The notes below the pieces were generated by a model. It did not search any database and was not told where the DNA came from. It worked only from the letters and a program-made list of their open reading frames with translations. Below, in pieces: positions 1 to 7,945 of a DNA stretch of 53,603 nucleotides. The position numbers were made by a program, and so were the translations under genes. The stretch is from Collinsella aerofaciens (GTDB lineage Bacteria > Actinomycetota > Coriobacteriia > Coriobacteriales > Coriobacteriaceae). The stretch's first letter is position 1. Each line of letters begins with the position of its first letter. The stretch is from contig NZ_JADPCH010000017.1 of NCBI RefSeq assembly GCF_015670745.1, forward strand, positions 1 through 53,603, written 5' to 3'.

Positions 1-43
1 CGTATCGCTTTCTTCTTTGGGCCATCTTGAACACCTTTCGCTC

Positions 44-1282
44 TTAACTAGGTGTCCAATTCATCATACCCACTCCACCATTGGAATCCTCCGATGCGCC
101 TTCGCACGCTTGCATGACCTCGATACCATGCGATCGTGCGAACTCGACGAGCTCTGCGTTGCGGGCGTTTATGGTGCCGAAGGCGGCGGGGCACACGATA
201 AGGCGCGCGCAGTGGACGAGGAGCTCTTTGGCGCGGGCTATGGTTTTATCCCCGATCGGCTCGAAGGCGCGCTCGGCCACGCATTCCGTCGCCAGGTCGC
301 GCGCGAGCTCGCAGTCGATGTCCCCTTCGTGCAGAATGCCCGCGTAGAACGCCTTGCCCTGCCGGATGAGCTGGCGAAACACAGCTGACCCCGTACCTGC
401 GCCGGCGATGACGAACGTGTGCGCATCGCCGTGTGGGCGCCCAATTTCCACGCTGCCGAAGCGCTCGTTGAAGGTGCCATGTTGAAGGCCGTAGAGCTCG
501 CCAATCGTCTCGCGCGTGAATATGTCCTCGGGTGCGCCGGCGCGGAAGACCCGGCCGTCCTTCACGCAAATCACCTTGTCGGCGCTTTTCTGCGCGAGCT
601 CGAGTTCGTGGATGGACATGATGACAGCAACATTCCGCGATTTCGCAAGGTGGCGAAGTATTCGCAGCAGGTCGATCTGGTAGCGGATATCGAGATACGA
701 CGTGGGCTCATCGAGCACGAGCACACGCGGATCCTGCGCGATGGCGCGTGCGAGCATGACGCGCTGGCGTTGCCCGTCGCTTATCTGCATGAAGTCGCGC
801 TCGGCGAGCCCTTCCACATGTGCGGTTTTCATGGCCTCGTCGACCCGATTATGGTCATCGGGCGTGAGTGTGCCCATTCGCCCGGTGTAGGGATGCCTTC
901 CCGCCTCTACGATATCGCAGCAGGTGAGGAGCTCGGTCCGGGGGCGATCTGTCAGCATAACGGCAAGGTTCCTTGCGAACTCCGCCGTCTTCCATCGGGA
1001 AATCTCTCGCCCGTCGAGCTCGACCGTGCCGGCATGCGGTGCCAGATGGCGTGTGATTGTTTTCAAGATGGTCGACTTGCCCGAGCCGTTCGGCCCGATG
1101 AGCGCCACGACGTCGCCCGCGCGAACCTCCAGATCGACGCCTTCGACTACGACCTTCTTGTCGTAACCCGCCGACAGGTCGCTTATGCGGAAAAGCGGCG
1201 CTCCGTCAGCCTGCGTTTCGACCGGGGTTTCGAGGTTCGACTCCCCTCCGAGCGTTTTGGGCTGCGGCACGAATTTCCCCAT
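44..1282 (-). CDS. ABC importer ATPase (FecE/BtuD type) with extra C-terminal domain
   Basis: This is the ATP-hydrolysing subunit of a metal-chelate, heme or corrinoid importer on the inner face of the membrane. Residues about 31-265 form the ABC domain: Walker A GPNGSGKST at 63-71, signature SDGQRQR near 168-174 (an ISDGQ variant of LSGGQ), Walker B VLVLDEP at 187-193 and an H-loop histidine near 225. Residues about 281-412 form a second domain that begins with a glycine-rich loop (IAGAGTGSA), like a Rossmann nucleotide-binding fold. FecE-type ATPases normally stop near 260 residues, so this is an extension. From memory, similar tails occur on ATPases of some anaerobes and archaea; its function is unknown to me. 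The start codon abuts the stop of the permease gene, so the two are translationally coupled as the last genes of the riboswitch operon. Confidence 0.9.
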   Translation of the reverse strand: MGKFVPQPKTLGGESNLETPVETQADGAPLFRISDLSAGYDKKVVVEGVDLEVRAGDVVALIGPNGSGKSTILKTITRHLAPHAGTVELDGREISRWKTAEFARNLAVMLTDRPRTELLTCCDIVEAGRHPYTGRMGTLTPDDHNRVDEAMKTAHVEGLAERDFMQISDGQRQRVMLARAIAQDPRVLVLDEPTSYLDIRYQIDLLRILRHLAKSRNVAVIMSIHELELAQKSADKVICVKDGRVFRAGAPEDIFTRETIGELYGLQHGTFNERFGSVEIGRPHGDAHTFVIAGAGTGSAVFRQLIRQGKAFYAGILHEGDIDCELARDLATECVAERAFEPIGDKTIARAKELLVHCARLIVCPAAFGTINARNAELVEFARSHGIEVMQACEGASEDSNGGVGMMNWTPS

Positions 1283-2323
1283 CTACCTCACCCGCTTCTT
1301 CAACATGAGTGCGATAACCACCGGCGCGCCGAAGATGGCGGTGACGGCGCTGATGGAAAGCTCGACGGGGGAGAACAGCGTGCGTGCGATCAAATCGCAG
1401 CCCGCGCAGAAGATGGCGCCTCCCAAGAAGCACGCAGGAATCACGCGGATGGGCTTCGACGACTTCAGCGCCGACTTAACGAGATGCGGAACCGCGATGC
1501 CTACGAACGACACCGGACCAGCGAACGCGGTCACGCAGGCGGAGAGCATGCTTGCTAGAAGGACGAGCACCACGCGGAAGCGTGCGACGTTCACGCCGAC
1601 GCTTTTTGCGTAGGCTTCTCCCAGCTGGAAGGCGGAAAGGGGCTTCGATATCGCGAATACGCATGCGCTCACGGTGATCACCACGACCGCGATGACCGCG
1701 ACGTCGTCCCAGCTCGAACCCGAGAAGCTACCCAAAGACCAGTTGTGCAGGTTCACGATGGACTGGTCGTCGGCGAAGGCGATGAGGAAGTTCGTCGCCG
1801 CCGAGCAGATGTATCCCACCATGACGCCCGCCACGATGAGCATGGCCATGGAACTTATGCGCCGTGCGATGAGGAGCACGAAGCCGATGGTGATAAGCGA
1901 TCCCAGAAACGCTGCGGCCACCATGACCGGCGAGGACATGGCCTGGTTCGCGCCCAGAAGCACGATCATCGTAAGCGCGACGACGAACTTTGCGCCCGAG
2001 GAGACGCCCAAGATGAACGGGTCGGCGATGGGGTTGTTGAAAAACGTCTGCAGCAGGAACCCGGAGAGCGAAAGTGCCCCGCCGAGAAGTATGGCTGAAA
2101 GCACGCGCGGCAGGCGAATCTCCCAGATGACCTGGCTTTCCATGGAATTGGCCGCGCCGCCCGAAAGGATGTCGGGGATGTGGTCTGCGGGCACGAGCAC
2201 GCTCCCGATGCACAGGTTGGCCCCGACGAGCACGATGAGGGCAACAGCGAGCAGCGCCGTCACGACGCGACACCGCGCGGCGCGCCCCGATTCGTCGTAT
2301 GCCATGGTAAGCCGGCTTCTCAT
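1283..2323 (-). CDS. FecCD/BtuC-family ABC importer permease
   Basis: A 346-residue membrane protein of the FecCD family, the translocation channel for iron-chelates, heme or cobalamin. About ten hydrophobic segments can be seen, the first near residues 20-42. The family features SVLVP near the start, IRLPRVLSAILLGGALSLSG and a late AGPVSFVGIAVPHL are present; the last is the loop that contacts the ATPase. It lies between the substrate-binding protein (four-base gap) and the ATPase (zero gap). The start at 2323 has a poor ribosome site, and an in-frame ATG at 2305 is an alternative. Substrate cannot be read from sequence; the B12 riboswitch upstream of the operon favours a corrinoid or related tetrapyrrole. 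Confidence 0.93.
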   Translation of the reverse strand: MRSRLTMAYDESGRAARCRVVTALLAVALIVLVGANLCIGSVLVPADHIPDILSGGAANSMESQVIWEIRLPRVLSAILLGGALSLSGFLLQTFFNNPIADPFILGVSSGAKFVVALTMIVLLGANQAMSSPVMVAAAFLGSLITIGFVLLIARRISSMAMLIVAGVMVGYICSAATNFLIAFADDQSIVNLHNWSLGSFSGSSWDDVAVIAVVVITVSACVFAISKPLSAFQLGEAYAKSVGVNVARFRVVLVLLASMLSACVTAFAGPVSFVGIAVPHLVKSALKSSKPIRVIPACFLGGAIFCAGCDLIARTLFSPVELSISAVTAIFGAPVVIALMLKKRVR

Positions 2324-2327
2324 GGCG

Positions 2328-3899
2328 CTAGCCGAGCTTCCTCAGATAATGGAAGTCACTCGTGTCATCGCCGGTGAACGCCCCGTGCAGCTCGTCGATA
2401 ATGTCGGCGGTAGAAGTCATCTGCTGGTACATGTCGGCGCTTGTGACCCAGACGTTGCCGTTCTTTACAGCTTTGAACTGCGACAATAGCGCGTTTTTGC
2501 CTACGAAGTCTTTCAAGGTGGCAACCGATTCGTCGATGGTGCCGTTGTAGACGATGATGTCGGCATCCTTCGCCGTCGCGTAGAAGCGCTCCATTTCGAG
2601 CGTTACTGACGAACCTGACGTCGACGCCGTCTGCGCGTCATCGAGCGCGTAGTTGCCGCCTGCAAGCTCGATCATCTGCGCCACGTAGTCGCCCGCCCGC
2701 CGCGTGACGGCGGCCCCGTTCGAGTTAATGTAGAAATACGCCACGGTTTTACCTGACGACGCGAGCCTCGACGTTTGCTCGACGCGGGCCTTCTGCTCGT
2801 TGAACAGGTGCGCGGCCTCGTCTTCCTTGTCGAATAGGACGCCGAAAAGCTTAATCCACTCGACGCGCCCGAGTGCTTCGGGCTCGCTCGACGACTGTTC
2901 GGTGAGCACGACGAGCCCGAGCTTCTGCAGCTTTTCCTTCACATCGGGCGTGTGGTTGATCATGGTGTTCTCGATGGCGAGCGTGCAGCCCGAGGCCGAT
3001 ATTCGCTCGTAGTCGGGAGCGCTGTACTTGCCGCCGTAGGCGATCGCCCCACTTTCGAGTCCGCTTTTGAAGCCCGCGACCGAGCAATCGTCGGCCTTCG
3101 TGCCCGACATGAGGATGTTGTCGTTCGCATCGAGCGCGTCGACCAGGCACATCGTCGCCGACGACACGAGGTACACCTTGTTGGCGGGACGCCTTATGAC
3201 CGCGATGTCGGAGCTCAACCCATCAGGTACCTTCGCATCTTGCGGTACCACGAGGAAGCGCTCCCCGTTCGAAATGCAGATAAGCCGCAGGCCGCCTTCG
3301 TACTCGTCGACAGTGAAGTGCTCGGCGTATTCAAGCTGAAGCGCCCCCGTCGGCTCCCAGCCGCAGCCCAAATCGGCGTTGTGGAAGTCGGCCGCGGCGC
3401 TTGAAGCCGTTCCCGCAGGGGAGCCGCCGCTTGCATCGTCGCCCGATTTCTCCTTCATGGTGGATGAGTCGAAGTGGAGCGTGTAGTCGATGGTGTGCGG
3501 CGTCGACATGGCGACGGTCTCGGCCGACACGGCGATGTCCTCGTCGAGCGTGACGGGTATCTCGAACGTGGAGTTGCCGCCGTCGTTTACGCGCGCGTAG
3601 TCCACGCCGTTGACGGTCATTTTGTCGTAGTTCGAACTCGACCAGGTGATGGTCGCGGTGTAGGTGTCGCCATCCTTCACAATTGTGGTGGGTGAGGCGA
3701 TGCTTGCGCGCCCTGACCCGCCGGAGAGCGAGACGCTCACAGTGTATTCCTGAGAGCCTGCCGTGCCACCGGTCGCGTTCGGGCTCGCACTGCACCCCGC
3801 GAAGGGAAGCGCGAACAGGGCGACGAGAACGCAGGCGATCGCGCGCACCGCGATGCTGCGACGCTTCCTGCTTTCCCCCTTGGGAAGAATCGACCGCAT
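2328..3899 (-). CDS. lipoprotein substrate-binding protein of FecB/BtuF type with N-terminal extra domain
   Basis: A 523-residue extracytoplasmic receptor for the adjacent permease and ATPase. The N-terminus has a basic start, a hydrophobic stretch and a lipobox ending at PFAGC, so it should be lipid-anchored. Residues about 45-140 form a beta-rich extra domain (WSSSNYDKMTVNG, then a conserved valine-rich strand) that resembles the domain of the neighbouring small lipoprotein. The C-terminal part (about 190-523) looks like a periplasmic-binding helical-backbone domain (DIAVIRRPANKVYLV, RVEWIKLFGVLF, AGGNYALDDAQTASTSGSSV). FecB/BtuF proteins are usually 280-350 residues, so the extra domain makes this long. 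The substrate is not visible; the two similar extracellular domains may relay a tetrapyrrole ligand (inference). Confidence 0.85.
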   Translation of the reverse strand: MRSILPKGESRKRRSIAVRAIACVLVALFALPFAGCSASPNATGGTAGSQEYTVSVSLSGGSGRASIASPTTIVKDGDTYTATITWSSSNYDKMTVNGVDYARVNDGGNSTFEIPVTLDEDIAVSAETVAMSTPHTIDYTLHFDSSTMKEKSGDDASGGSPAGTASSAAADFHNADLGCGWEPTGALQLEYAEHFTVDEYEGGLRLICISNGERFLVVPQDAKVPDGLSSDIAVIRRPANKVYLVSSATMCLVDALDANDNILMSGTKADDCSVAGFKSGLESGAIAYGGKYSAPDYERISASGCTLAIENTMINHTPDVKEKLQKLGLVVLTEQSSSEPEALGRVEWIKLFGVLFDKEDEAAHLFNEQKARVEQTSRLASSGKTVAYFYINSNGAAVTRRAGDYVAQMIELAGGNYALDDAQTASTSGSSVTLEMERFYATAKDADIIVYNGTIDESVATLKDFVGKNALLSQFKAVKNGNVWVTSADMYQQMTSTADIIDELHGAFTGDDTSDFHYLRKLG

Positions 3900-3903
3900 G
3901 GCG

Positions 3904-4437
3904 TTACTTCAGTGCGTCGGCGCGCAGATCGACGCCGGCGGATTCGAACACGAGCGTGCGGTCGTACCACTGCTCTTTTCTAATACTCCACGCGGCGCAG
4001 GCGGTGTCCTCGTCGAGCGCTTCAACGGGCACGTCGTAGGTGTACTTGCCTTCCGCGTTTTCCACATAGGGGATGAAGTCGGCCTCGCTCGCGGCGGCAG
4101 CCTCGTCGCCCGTGCCCATGAAGAGCTTGCCGTAGCCCGTGCCGGAAAGCGTCATCACGCAGTGCATGGAGCCGTTTTCCACGATGAGCTGGGCGTCCAC
4201 AATCCTGAACATGTTCGAGCTGGAATCTACGGTGATCGGATAGGTGCCGTCGGCCACCTTGTCGGCGGTGATGGGGGCAGCGCTTGCGCCCTCGGGTGCA
4301 TCGGCCGCCTGTTCGGTCTTTTCCTGGGAATCGGCATCGCTTGCCTTTGCGCTGTCGATTGAATTTCCGCCGCAGCCGGCGAGCGAGAACGCGAAAAGCG
4401 CCGCTGACAGGGCGAAGGCGAGGGTTTTCTTCAACAT
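3904..4437 (-). CDS. small surface lipoprotein with possible ligand-relay domain
   Basis: A 177-residue lipoprotein. I start it at ATG 4437, which gives a clean signal peptide (MLKKTLAFALSAALFAFS) and lipobox LAGC; the longer reading frame to 4512 adds unlikely arginine-rich residues. After an acidic, Ala/Ser-rich linker, residues about 50-175 form one beta-rich domain with DGTYPITVDSSSNMFRIVDA, LSGTGYGKLFMGTG and YDVPVEALDED. This pattern recurs in exported proteins beside FecCD importers in anaerobes, as far as I recall; I cannot name the family with certainty. It lies between the chelatase gene and the substrate-binding protein gene, so a role in holding or passing the imported ligand is an inference. 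Confidence 0.75.
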   Translation of the reverse strand: MLKKTLAFALSAALFAFSLAGCGGNSIDSAKASDADSQEKTEQAADAPEGASAAPITADKVADGTYPITVDSSSNMFRIVDAQLIVENGSMHCVMTLSGTGYGKLFMGTGDEAAAASEADFIPYVENAEGKYTYDVPVEALDEDTACAAWSIRKEQWYDRTLVFESAGVDLRADALK

Positions 4438-4500
4438 GGAGGGGGTTCCTTTCAATCGCTTCGACCGTCCGCGCCGTGCGGTGGGCGGGCGGGATGCGAA

Positions 4501-4547
4501 TGCAACGGGCATGCGCCGTCAGTCGGGGAAGGCGCATGCCCGTTGCA
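4501..4547 (-). other. strong intercistronic hairpin
   Basis: A perfect 17-base-pair inverted repeat (4501-4517 with 4531-4547, loop 13 bases) lies between the chelatase gene and the lipoprotein gene. No T-run follows in the direction of transcription, so it is not a classical terminator. It could protect the upstream mRNA end or set different expression of the chelatase and the importer. Confidence 0.7.
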
Positions 4548-4582
4548 CGGGGACGCGACCGGCGCCCCCGTGCGCGGCGAGT

Positions 4583-5509
4583 TTACAGCTTGGCGATGGC
4601 GTCGTCCACGTGCGCGACGTAGATGTCGTCGACCGCGACGTTCTGTCCCAGACCCTGGAGCAGGCACGTCACTTCGAAGCCGGCGGCCACGAACTTCGCA
4701 GCCCAGCTGTCGGGGTCGGTCTCGTCTGCCATGTCGTTGTTCGCGTGGTCGCCCGCGACCACCATGAACGGCGCGAGCACGGCCTTCTTGTAGCCTGCGG
4801 CGCTCGCGGCGGCGATAACATCCTCGCAGGTCGGTTCAGCCTCGACGGTGCCGACGAAGAACTGCGTCAAGCCCTCGTTCTTAAACACTTCCTGCATCTT
4901 GGCATAGTCGGCGTTGGAATCGGCTTCGGTGCCGTGGCCCATGAGGCACAGCGCCGTCTTGCCGTCGTCGAAGGACGCCATGTTCTCCTTAATGGCTGCG
5001 GCCACCTTCTTGTAGTCGTCGTCGGAGGTGAGCAGCGGGTCGCCGAGCGAGATTTTGTCGAACTTGTCGGCGTACTTGTCGAGCTCGTCTTTCACGTCGG
5101 TGTATTCCAGGCCACCCATGAGATGCGTCGGCTGCACGACGATTTCCTTTACGCCGTCTTCCACGCAGCGGTCGAGCGCCTCGGTCATGTTGTCGATCGT
5201 GATGCCGTCGCGCTTCTTCAGCTTGTCGATGATGATCTGCGCGGTGAAGGCGCGGCGGATGTCGTAGTCCTGCCAGTACTTCTCGCGGATAGCGTCTTCG
5301 ATGGCGCCGATGGTGATGTGGCGCGAGTCGTTGTAGCTCGTGCCGAAGCTCGTGACGAGGATGACCGGCTTCACGGCCTTCTCCTTTTCACTCGATTTCT
5401 CGGAACTCGCGGAGGTGTTGGAGCAGCCCGCGAGCGCGACTCCGGCGAGCGCGACGGCTCCGGTTGCTGCGGCGCCCATGAAGCCGCGGCGTGACATCTG
5501 GTCGGACAT
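4583..5509 (-). CDS. cbiK: CbiK-family cobaltochelatase with Tat/lipoprotein signal
   Basis: A class II chelatase of the CbiK family, which inserts Co2+ (in some cases Fe2+) into sirohydrochlorin. ATG 5509 is the likely start (AGGAAAGGA just upstream), giving 308 residues. Residues 6-10 SRRGF with the following hydrophobic stretch are a twin-arginine signal, and LAGC (Cys29) is a lipobox, so the protein should be folded in the cytoplasm, exported and lipid-anchored outside. The chelatase motifs are intact: SFGTSYNDSR near 54-63, His129 in QPTHLMGG, His192 in LMGHGTEA and His255 in VAGDHANNDM. Known precedent: Desulfovibrio has a periplasmic CbiK that binds heme. It is the first gene after the cobalamin riboswitch and precedes an importer, so an outside role in loading or capturing a tetrapyrrole is likelier than the cytoplasmic biosynthetic step (inference). 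Confidence 0.9.
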   Translation of the reverse strand: MSDQMSRRGFMGAAATGAVALAGVALAGCSNTSASSEKSSEKEKAVKPVILVTSFGTSYNDSRHITIGAIEDAIREKYWQDYDIRRAFTAQIIIDKLKKRDGITIDNMTEALDRCVEDGVKEIVVQPTHLMGGLEYTDVKDELDKYADKFDKISLGDPLLTSDDDYKKVAAAIKENMASFDDGKTALCLMGHGTEADSNADYAKMQEVFKNEGLTQFFVGTVEAEPTCEDVIAAASAAGYKKAVLAPFMVVAGDHANNDMADETDPDSWAAKFVAAGFEVTCLLQGLGQNVAVDDIYVAHVDDAIAKL

Positions 5510-5567
5510 GGTTTTTCCTTTCCTCGGTTTGCCAGTCCCCCGGCGACAGTTGCTTGTCGGCACAAGC

Positions 5568-5592
5568 GAAAGAAAAGCGCACCCCTCGGGGT
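5568..5592 (-). terminator. possible riboswitch expression-platform terminator
   Basis: On the minus strand a short GC hairpin (5592 to 5581, ACCC/GGGT around a small loop) is followed by a stretch rich in T (TTTTCTTT). It sits between the riboswitch aptamer and cbiK, where a B12-dependent terminator would be expected. The stem is short and other foldings are possible. Confidence 0.4.
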
Positions 5593-5629
5593 TCACAAGG
5601 AGCTAACGCCACGGCGATGCCGTGAGGAA

Positions 5630-5765
5630 AAGGCGAAGCAGTCTGGCTTGGGGCGCGAGGCGGTTCGCCCGCGCGTCCTATACAGTAATGTCCCTTGCCC
5701 AGGATTCCCACCTGGTTCCCTCCGCAAGCCAGCGCGGGCTGTGCGGGCGCCGCGCCGGTCATTTC
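5630..5765 (-). promoter_or_regulatory. cobalamin riboswitch
   Basis: Read on the minus strand, the region carries the cobalamin-aptamer landmarks in order: GGGAACCAGGTGGGAATCC (5720 down to 5702), a GC-rich turn, then ACTGT (5686-5682), and later GCCAGACTG (5647-5639). These match the B12-box and P3-side consensus of the Cbl family. It lies about 130 bases before the cbiK start and reads into the chelatase-importer operon, so high cobalamin should switch that operon off. The exact 5' and 3' limits are approximate. No comparable element is seen on the plus strand before cbiF. Confidence 0.85.
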
Positions 5766-5776
5766 CTTTTATCCGA

Positions 5777-5830
5777 TTGTCATATGCTCGTTGCCGAATT
5801 TTTTACTATGATAGTGGGCACTTGTGAACG
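5777..5830. promoter_or_regulatory. AT-rich divergent promoter region
   Basis: This short AT-rich island is the only one between the divergent riboswitch and cob operons (5510-5967). It holds TTGTCA, a T-run, TACTAT and, on the other strand, TATGAC-like elements, but none with a clean 16-18 base spacing. Both promoters are probably here; the exact boxes cannot be assigned. Confidence 0.35.
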
Positions 5831-5967
5831 TGTCAAAGCCAGGGCGGGCGGCATTGCGCCTCCTGCCTGCGTATTTGCGCCGATTGCCGCCGCAGGCGCC
5901 GTGTTTTGCCCGCTGCGCGAATGGCGGCGTAAACGGTTGCGATGAGAAACGGGAAGGGAAAGCTCGG

Positions 5968-6759
5968 ATGATTCATATCGTTGGCGCAGGCTCGGGCGCC
6001 GCCGACCTTATCACGCTGCGCGGGGCGCGCCTTCTGCGCGCAGCCGACGTGGTCGTTTGGGCGGGAAGCCTTGTGAACCCCGAGCTGCTCGCTGAGTGCA
6101 AGGAATCCTGCATCGTCTACGACAGCGCGCACATGACCTTGGAGGAAGTGCTCGACGTGATGTGCGCGGCAGATGCGCGGGGCGAGGACGTGGTGCGCCT
6201 GCACACGGGCGACCCGTGCCTGTACGGCGCCATCCAGGAGCAGATGGACGCGCTCGACGCGCGCGGCGTGGACTACGAGGTGGTGCCCGGCGTGTCGAGC
6301 TTTTGCGGTGCCGCGGCGGCGCTTCGCCAGGAATACACGCTGCCGGGAATCAGCCAGTCGGTCGTGATCACGCGGCTTTCCGGACGTACCCCCATGCCCG
6401 CGGGCGAGGGCATGCGCACCATGGCGGAAAGTGGCTCGACTATGGTCATCTTCCTGAGCTCGGGTATGCTCGCCGAGCTTTCCGCCGAGCTTTTGGCCGC
6501 GGGCCGCAGCTCCGACGAGCCGGCCGCGCTCGTGTACAAGGCGACCTGGCCTGAGGAGCGCGTGGTGCGATGCACAGTGGGCACGCTCGCCGATGCGGGC
6601 GCGCGAGAGGGCATCGACCGCACGGCGCTCGTGGTGGTGGGCCGCGTGCTCGGAGCTCGCGGCGGGTTTTCGCACAACGGCGCGCAAGCAGAGTCGTACG
6701 AGCGCAGCAAGCTTTACGACCCTTCGTTTGCCACGGGGTATCGGAAGGCGAGCAGCTAG
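5968..6759 (+). CDS. cbiF: cobalt-precorrin-4 C11-methyltransferase
   Basis: This SAM-dependent methyltransferase (CbiF/CobM) methylates C11 of cobalt-precorrin-4 in the anaerobic corrin pathway. ATG 5968 is chosen because it follows GGGAAGGGAAAG and begins the family N-terminus MIHIVGAGSGAADLITLRG; an upstream ATG at 5824 adds unrelated residues. Family motifs seen are VVWAGSLVNP, LHTGDPCLYGAIQEQM and VVPGVSSFCGAAAALRQEYTLP. The length of 263 residues is normal. It is the first gene of the cob operon and ends one base before cbiD. Confidence 0.95.
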   Translation: MIHIVGAGSGAADLITLRGARLLRAADVVVWAGSLVNPELLAECKESCIVYDSAHMTLEEVLDVMCAADARGEDVVRLHTGDPCLYGAIQEQMDALDARGVDYEVVPGVSSFCGAAAALRQEYTLPGISQSVVITRLSGRTPMPAGEGMRTMAESGSTMVIFLSSGMLAELSAELLAAGRSSDEPAALVYKATWPEERVVRCTVGTLADAGAREGIDRTALVVVGRVLGARGGFSHNGAQAESYERSKLYDPSFATGYRKASS

Positions 6760-6760
6760 C

Positions 6761-7945
6761 GTGGCCTTCGAGCACTACATATATACCGGGACGACCCGCC
6801 TGCGCTGCGGCTACACCACGGGGAGCTGCGCCGCGCTCGCGGCGAAGGCGGCCTGCGAGATGCTTTTGTCACGAAAGCCCGTCGGCCGCGTGTCGATCGT
6901 CACCCCCGGCGGGCTGCCCGTCGAGGCGAACGTGGTCGACGCATGCATCGGCGAGGGGTGCGCCCAGTGCGCCGTGCGAAAGGACGCAGGCGACGATGCC
7001 GATGTGACTGACGGCGTACTCGTGTACGCGCACGTGGAACATGCGGGGTCGGGCACGGGTGCTGCGGGCAGCAAGGACGTGCCCGCGCGCGAATCGGAAG
7101 TTTCCGTCGATGGCGGCGTGGGCGTGGGGCGCGTGACATTGCCCGGGCTCGAGCAGTCGGTGGGGGCGGCCGCCATCAACGCGACGCCGCGCGCGATGAT
7201 CACTTCGGCGGTGCGCGAGGTGTGCGCCGCGCACGGCTTTTCTGGAAATATTGCTGTGACGATTTCGGTACCCGAGGGTGTTGCCCTTGCCAAAAAGACC
7301 TTCAACCCGCATCTGGGGATAGAGGGCGGCATCTCCATCCTGGGCACGACGGGCATCGTCGAGCCGCGCAGCCTCGCTGCCTTGCGCGACAGCATCGAGC
7401 TCGAGATCCGGCAGCATGCGGCTATGGGGCGGCGCGGAGTCGTGCTCACGCCCGGCAACTACGGCGGGCAGTTCATCTCGGGGCATTTCCACCTAAACGG
7501 TGCGCCGGTGGTCTTCATCTCCAACTTCGTGGGCGATGCGATTGACTGCTGCGTTCGCGAGGGATTTACCAATGTCCTTCTTGTGGGACACATCGGCAAG
7601 TTGGTGAAGGTCGCGGGCGGCATCATGGACACCCATTCGCGTACCGCCGACTGCCGCGCGGAGATTCTGGCCGCCCACGCGGCCATGGCCGGCGCGGGCG
7701 CGAAGACCGTGCGCGAGATCATGTCGTCCGTCACGACCACGGCGGCGCTCGAGGTAATCGAGGCCGCCGGCGTTGGGGACGCTGCGCGCGCCTCGCTCGC
7801 TGCGGCAATTGAGGACAGGTTGCGCCGCCGCGCGGCGGGCGCATGCGACATCGCCGCGGTCGTGTTCGACGCCGAGCGCCGCGAGCTTTTCCGCACGTCG
7901 GGCGCCGATGCAGTTATCGGGAAATTGGGGGCGACGTATGAGTAA
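6761..7945 (+). CDS. cbiD: cobalt-precorrin-5B C1-methyltransferase
   Basis: CbiD methylates C1 of cobalt-precorrin-5B in the anaerobic pathway. The start is GTG 6761, one base after the cbiF stop, with GGAAGG upstream; the protein then begins VAFEHYIYTG and runs into the family motif LRCGYTTGSCAALAAKAA. Later motifs include VTISVPEG, AKKTFNPHLGIEGGISILGTTGIVEP and GHIGKLVKVAGGIMDTHS. The length of 394 residues is normal apart from a small Gly/Ala-rich insert near residues 95-120. Its end overlaps the next reading frame (the cbiL remnant) by eight bases. Confidence 0.95.
   Translation: MAFEHYIYTGTTRLRCGYTTGSCAALAAKAACEMLLSRKPVGRVSIVTPGGLPVEANVVDACIGEGCAQCAVRKDAGDDADVTDGVLVYAHVEHAGSGTGAAGSKDVPARESEVSVDGGVGVGRVTLPGLEQSVGAAAINATPRAMITSAVREVCAAHGFSGNIAVTISVPEGVALAKKTFNPHLGIEGGISILGTTGIVEPRSLAALRDSIELEIRQHAAMGRRGVVLTPGNYGGQFISGHFHLNGAPVVFISNFVGDAIDCCVREGFTNVLLVGHIGKLVKVAGGIMDTHSRTADCRAEILAAHAAMAGAGAKTVREIMSSVTTTAALEVIEAAGVGDAARASLAAAIEDRLRRRAAGACDIAAVVFDAERRELFRTSGADAVIGKLGATYE

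Noticed and set aside
4438-4512. Extended start of the small lipoprotein.
   Set aside because: The extra residues are arginine-rich and would hide the signal peptide; ATG 4437 gives a proper lipoprotein start.
5800-5967. A second cobalamin riboswitch before cbiF on the plus strand.
   Set aside because: AAGCCAGG is present, but the GGGAA, GGTG, AATCC and ACTGT landmarks are missing in the right order.
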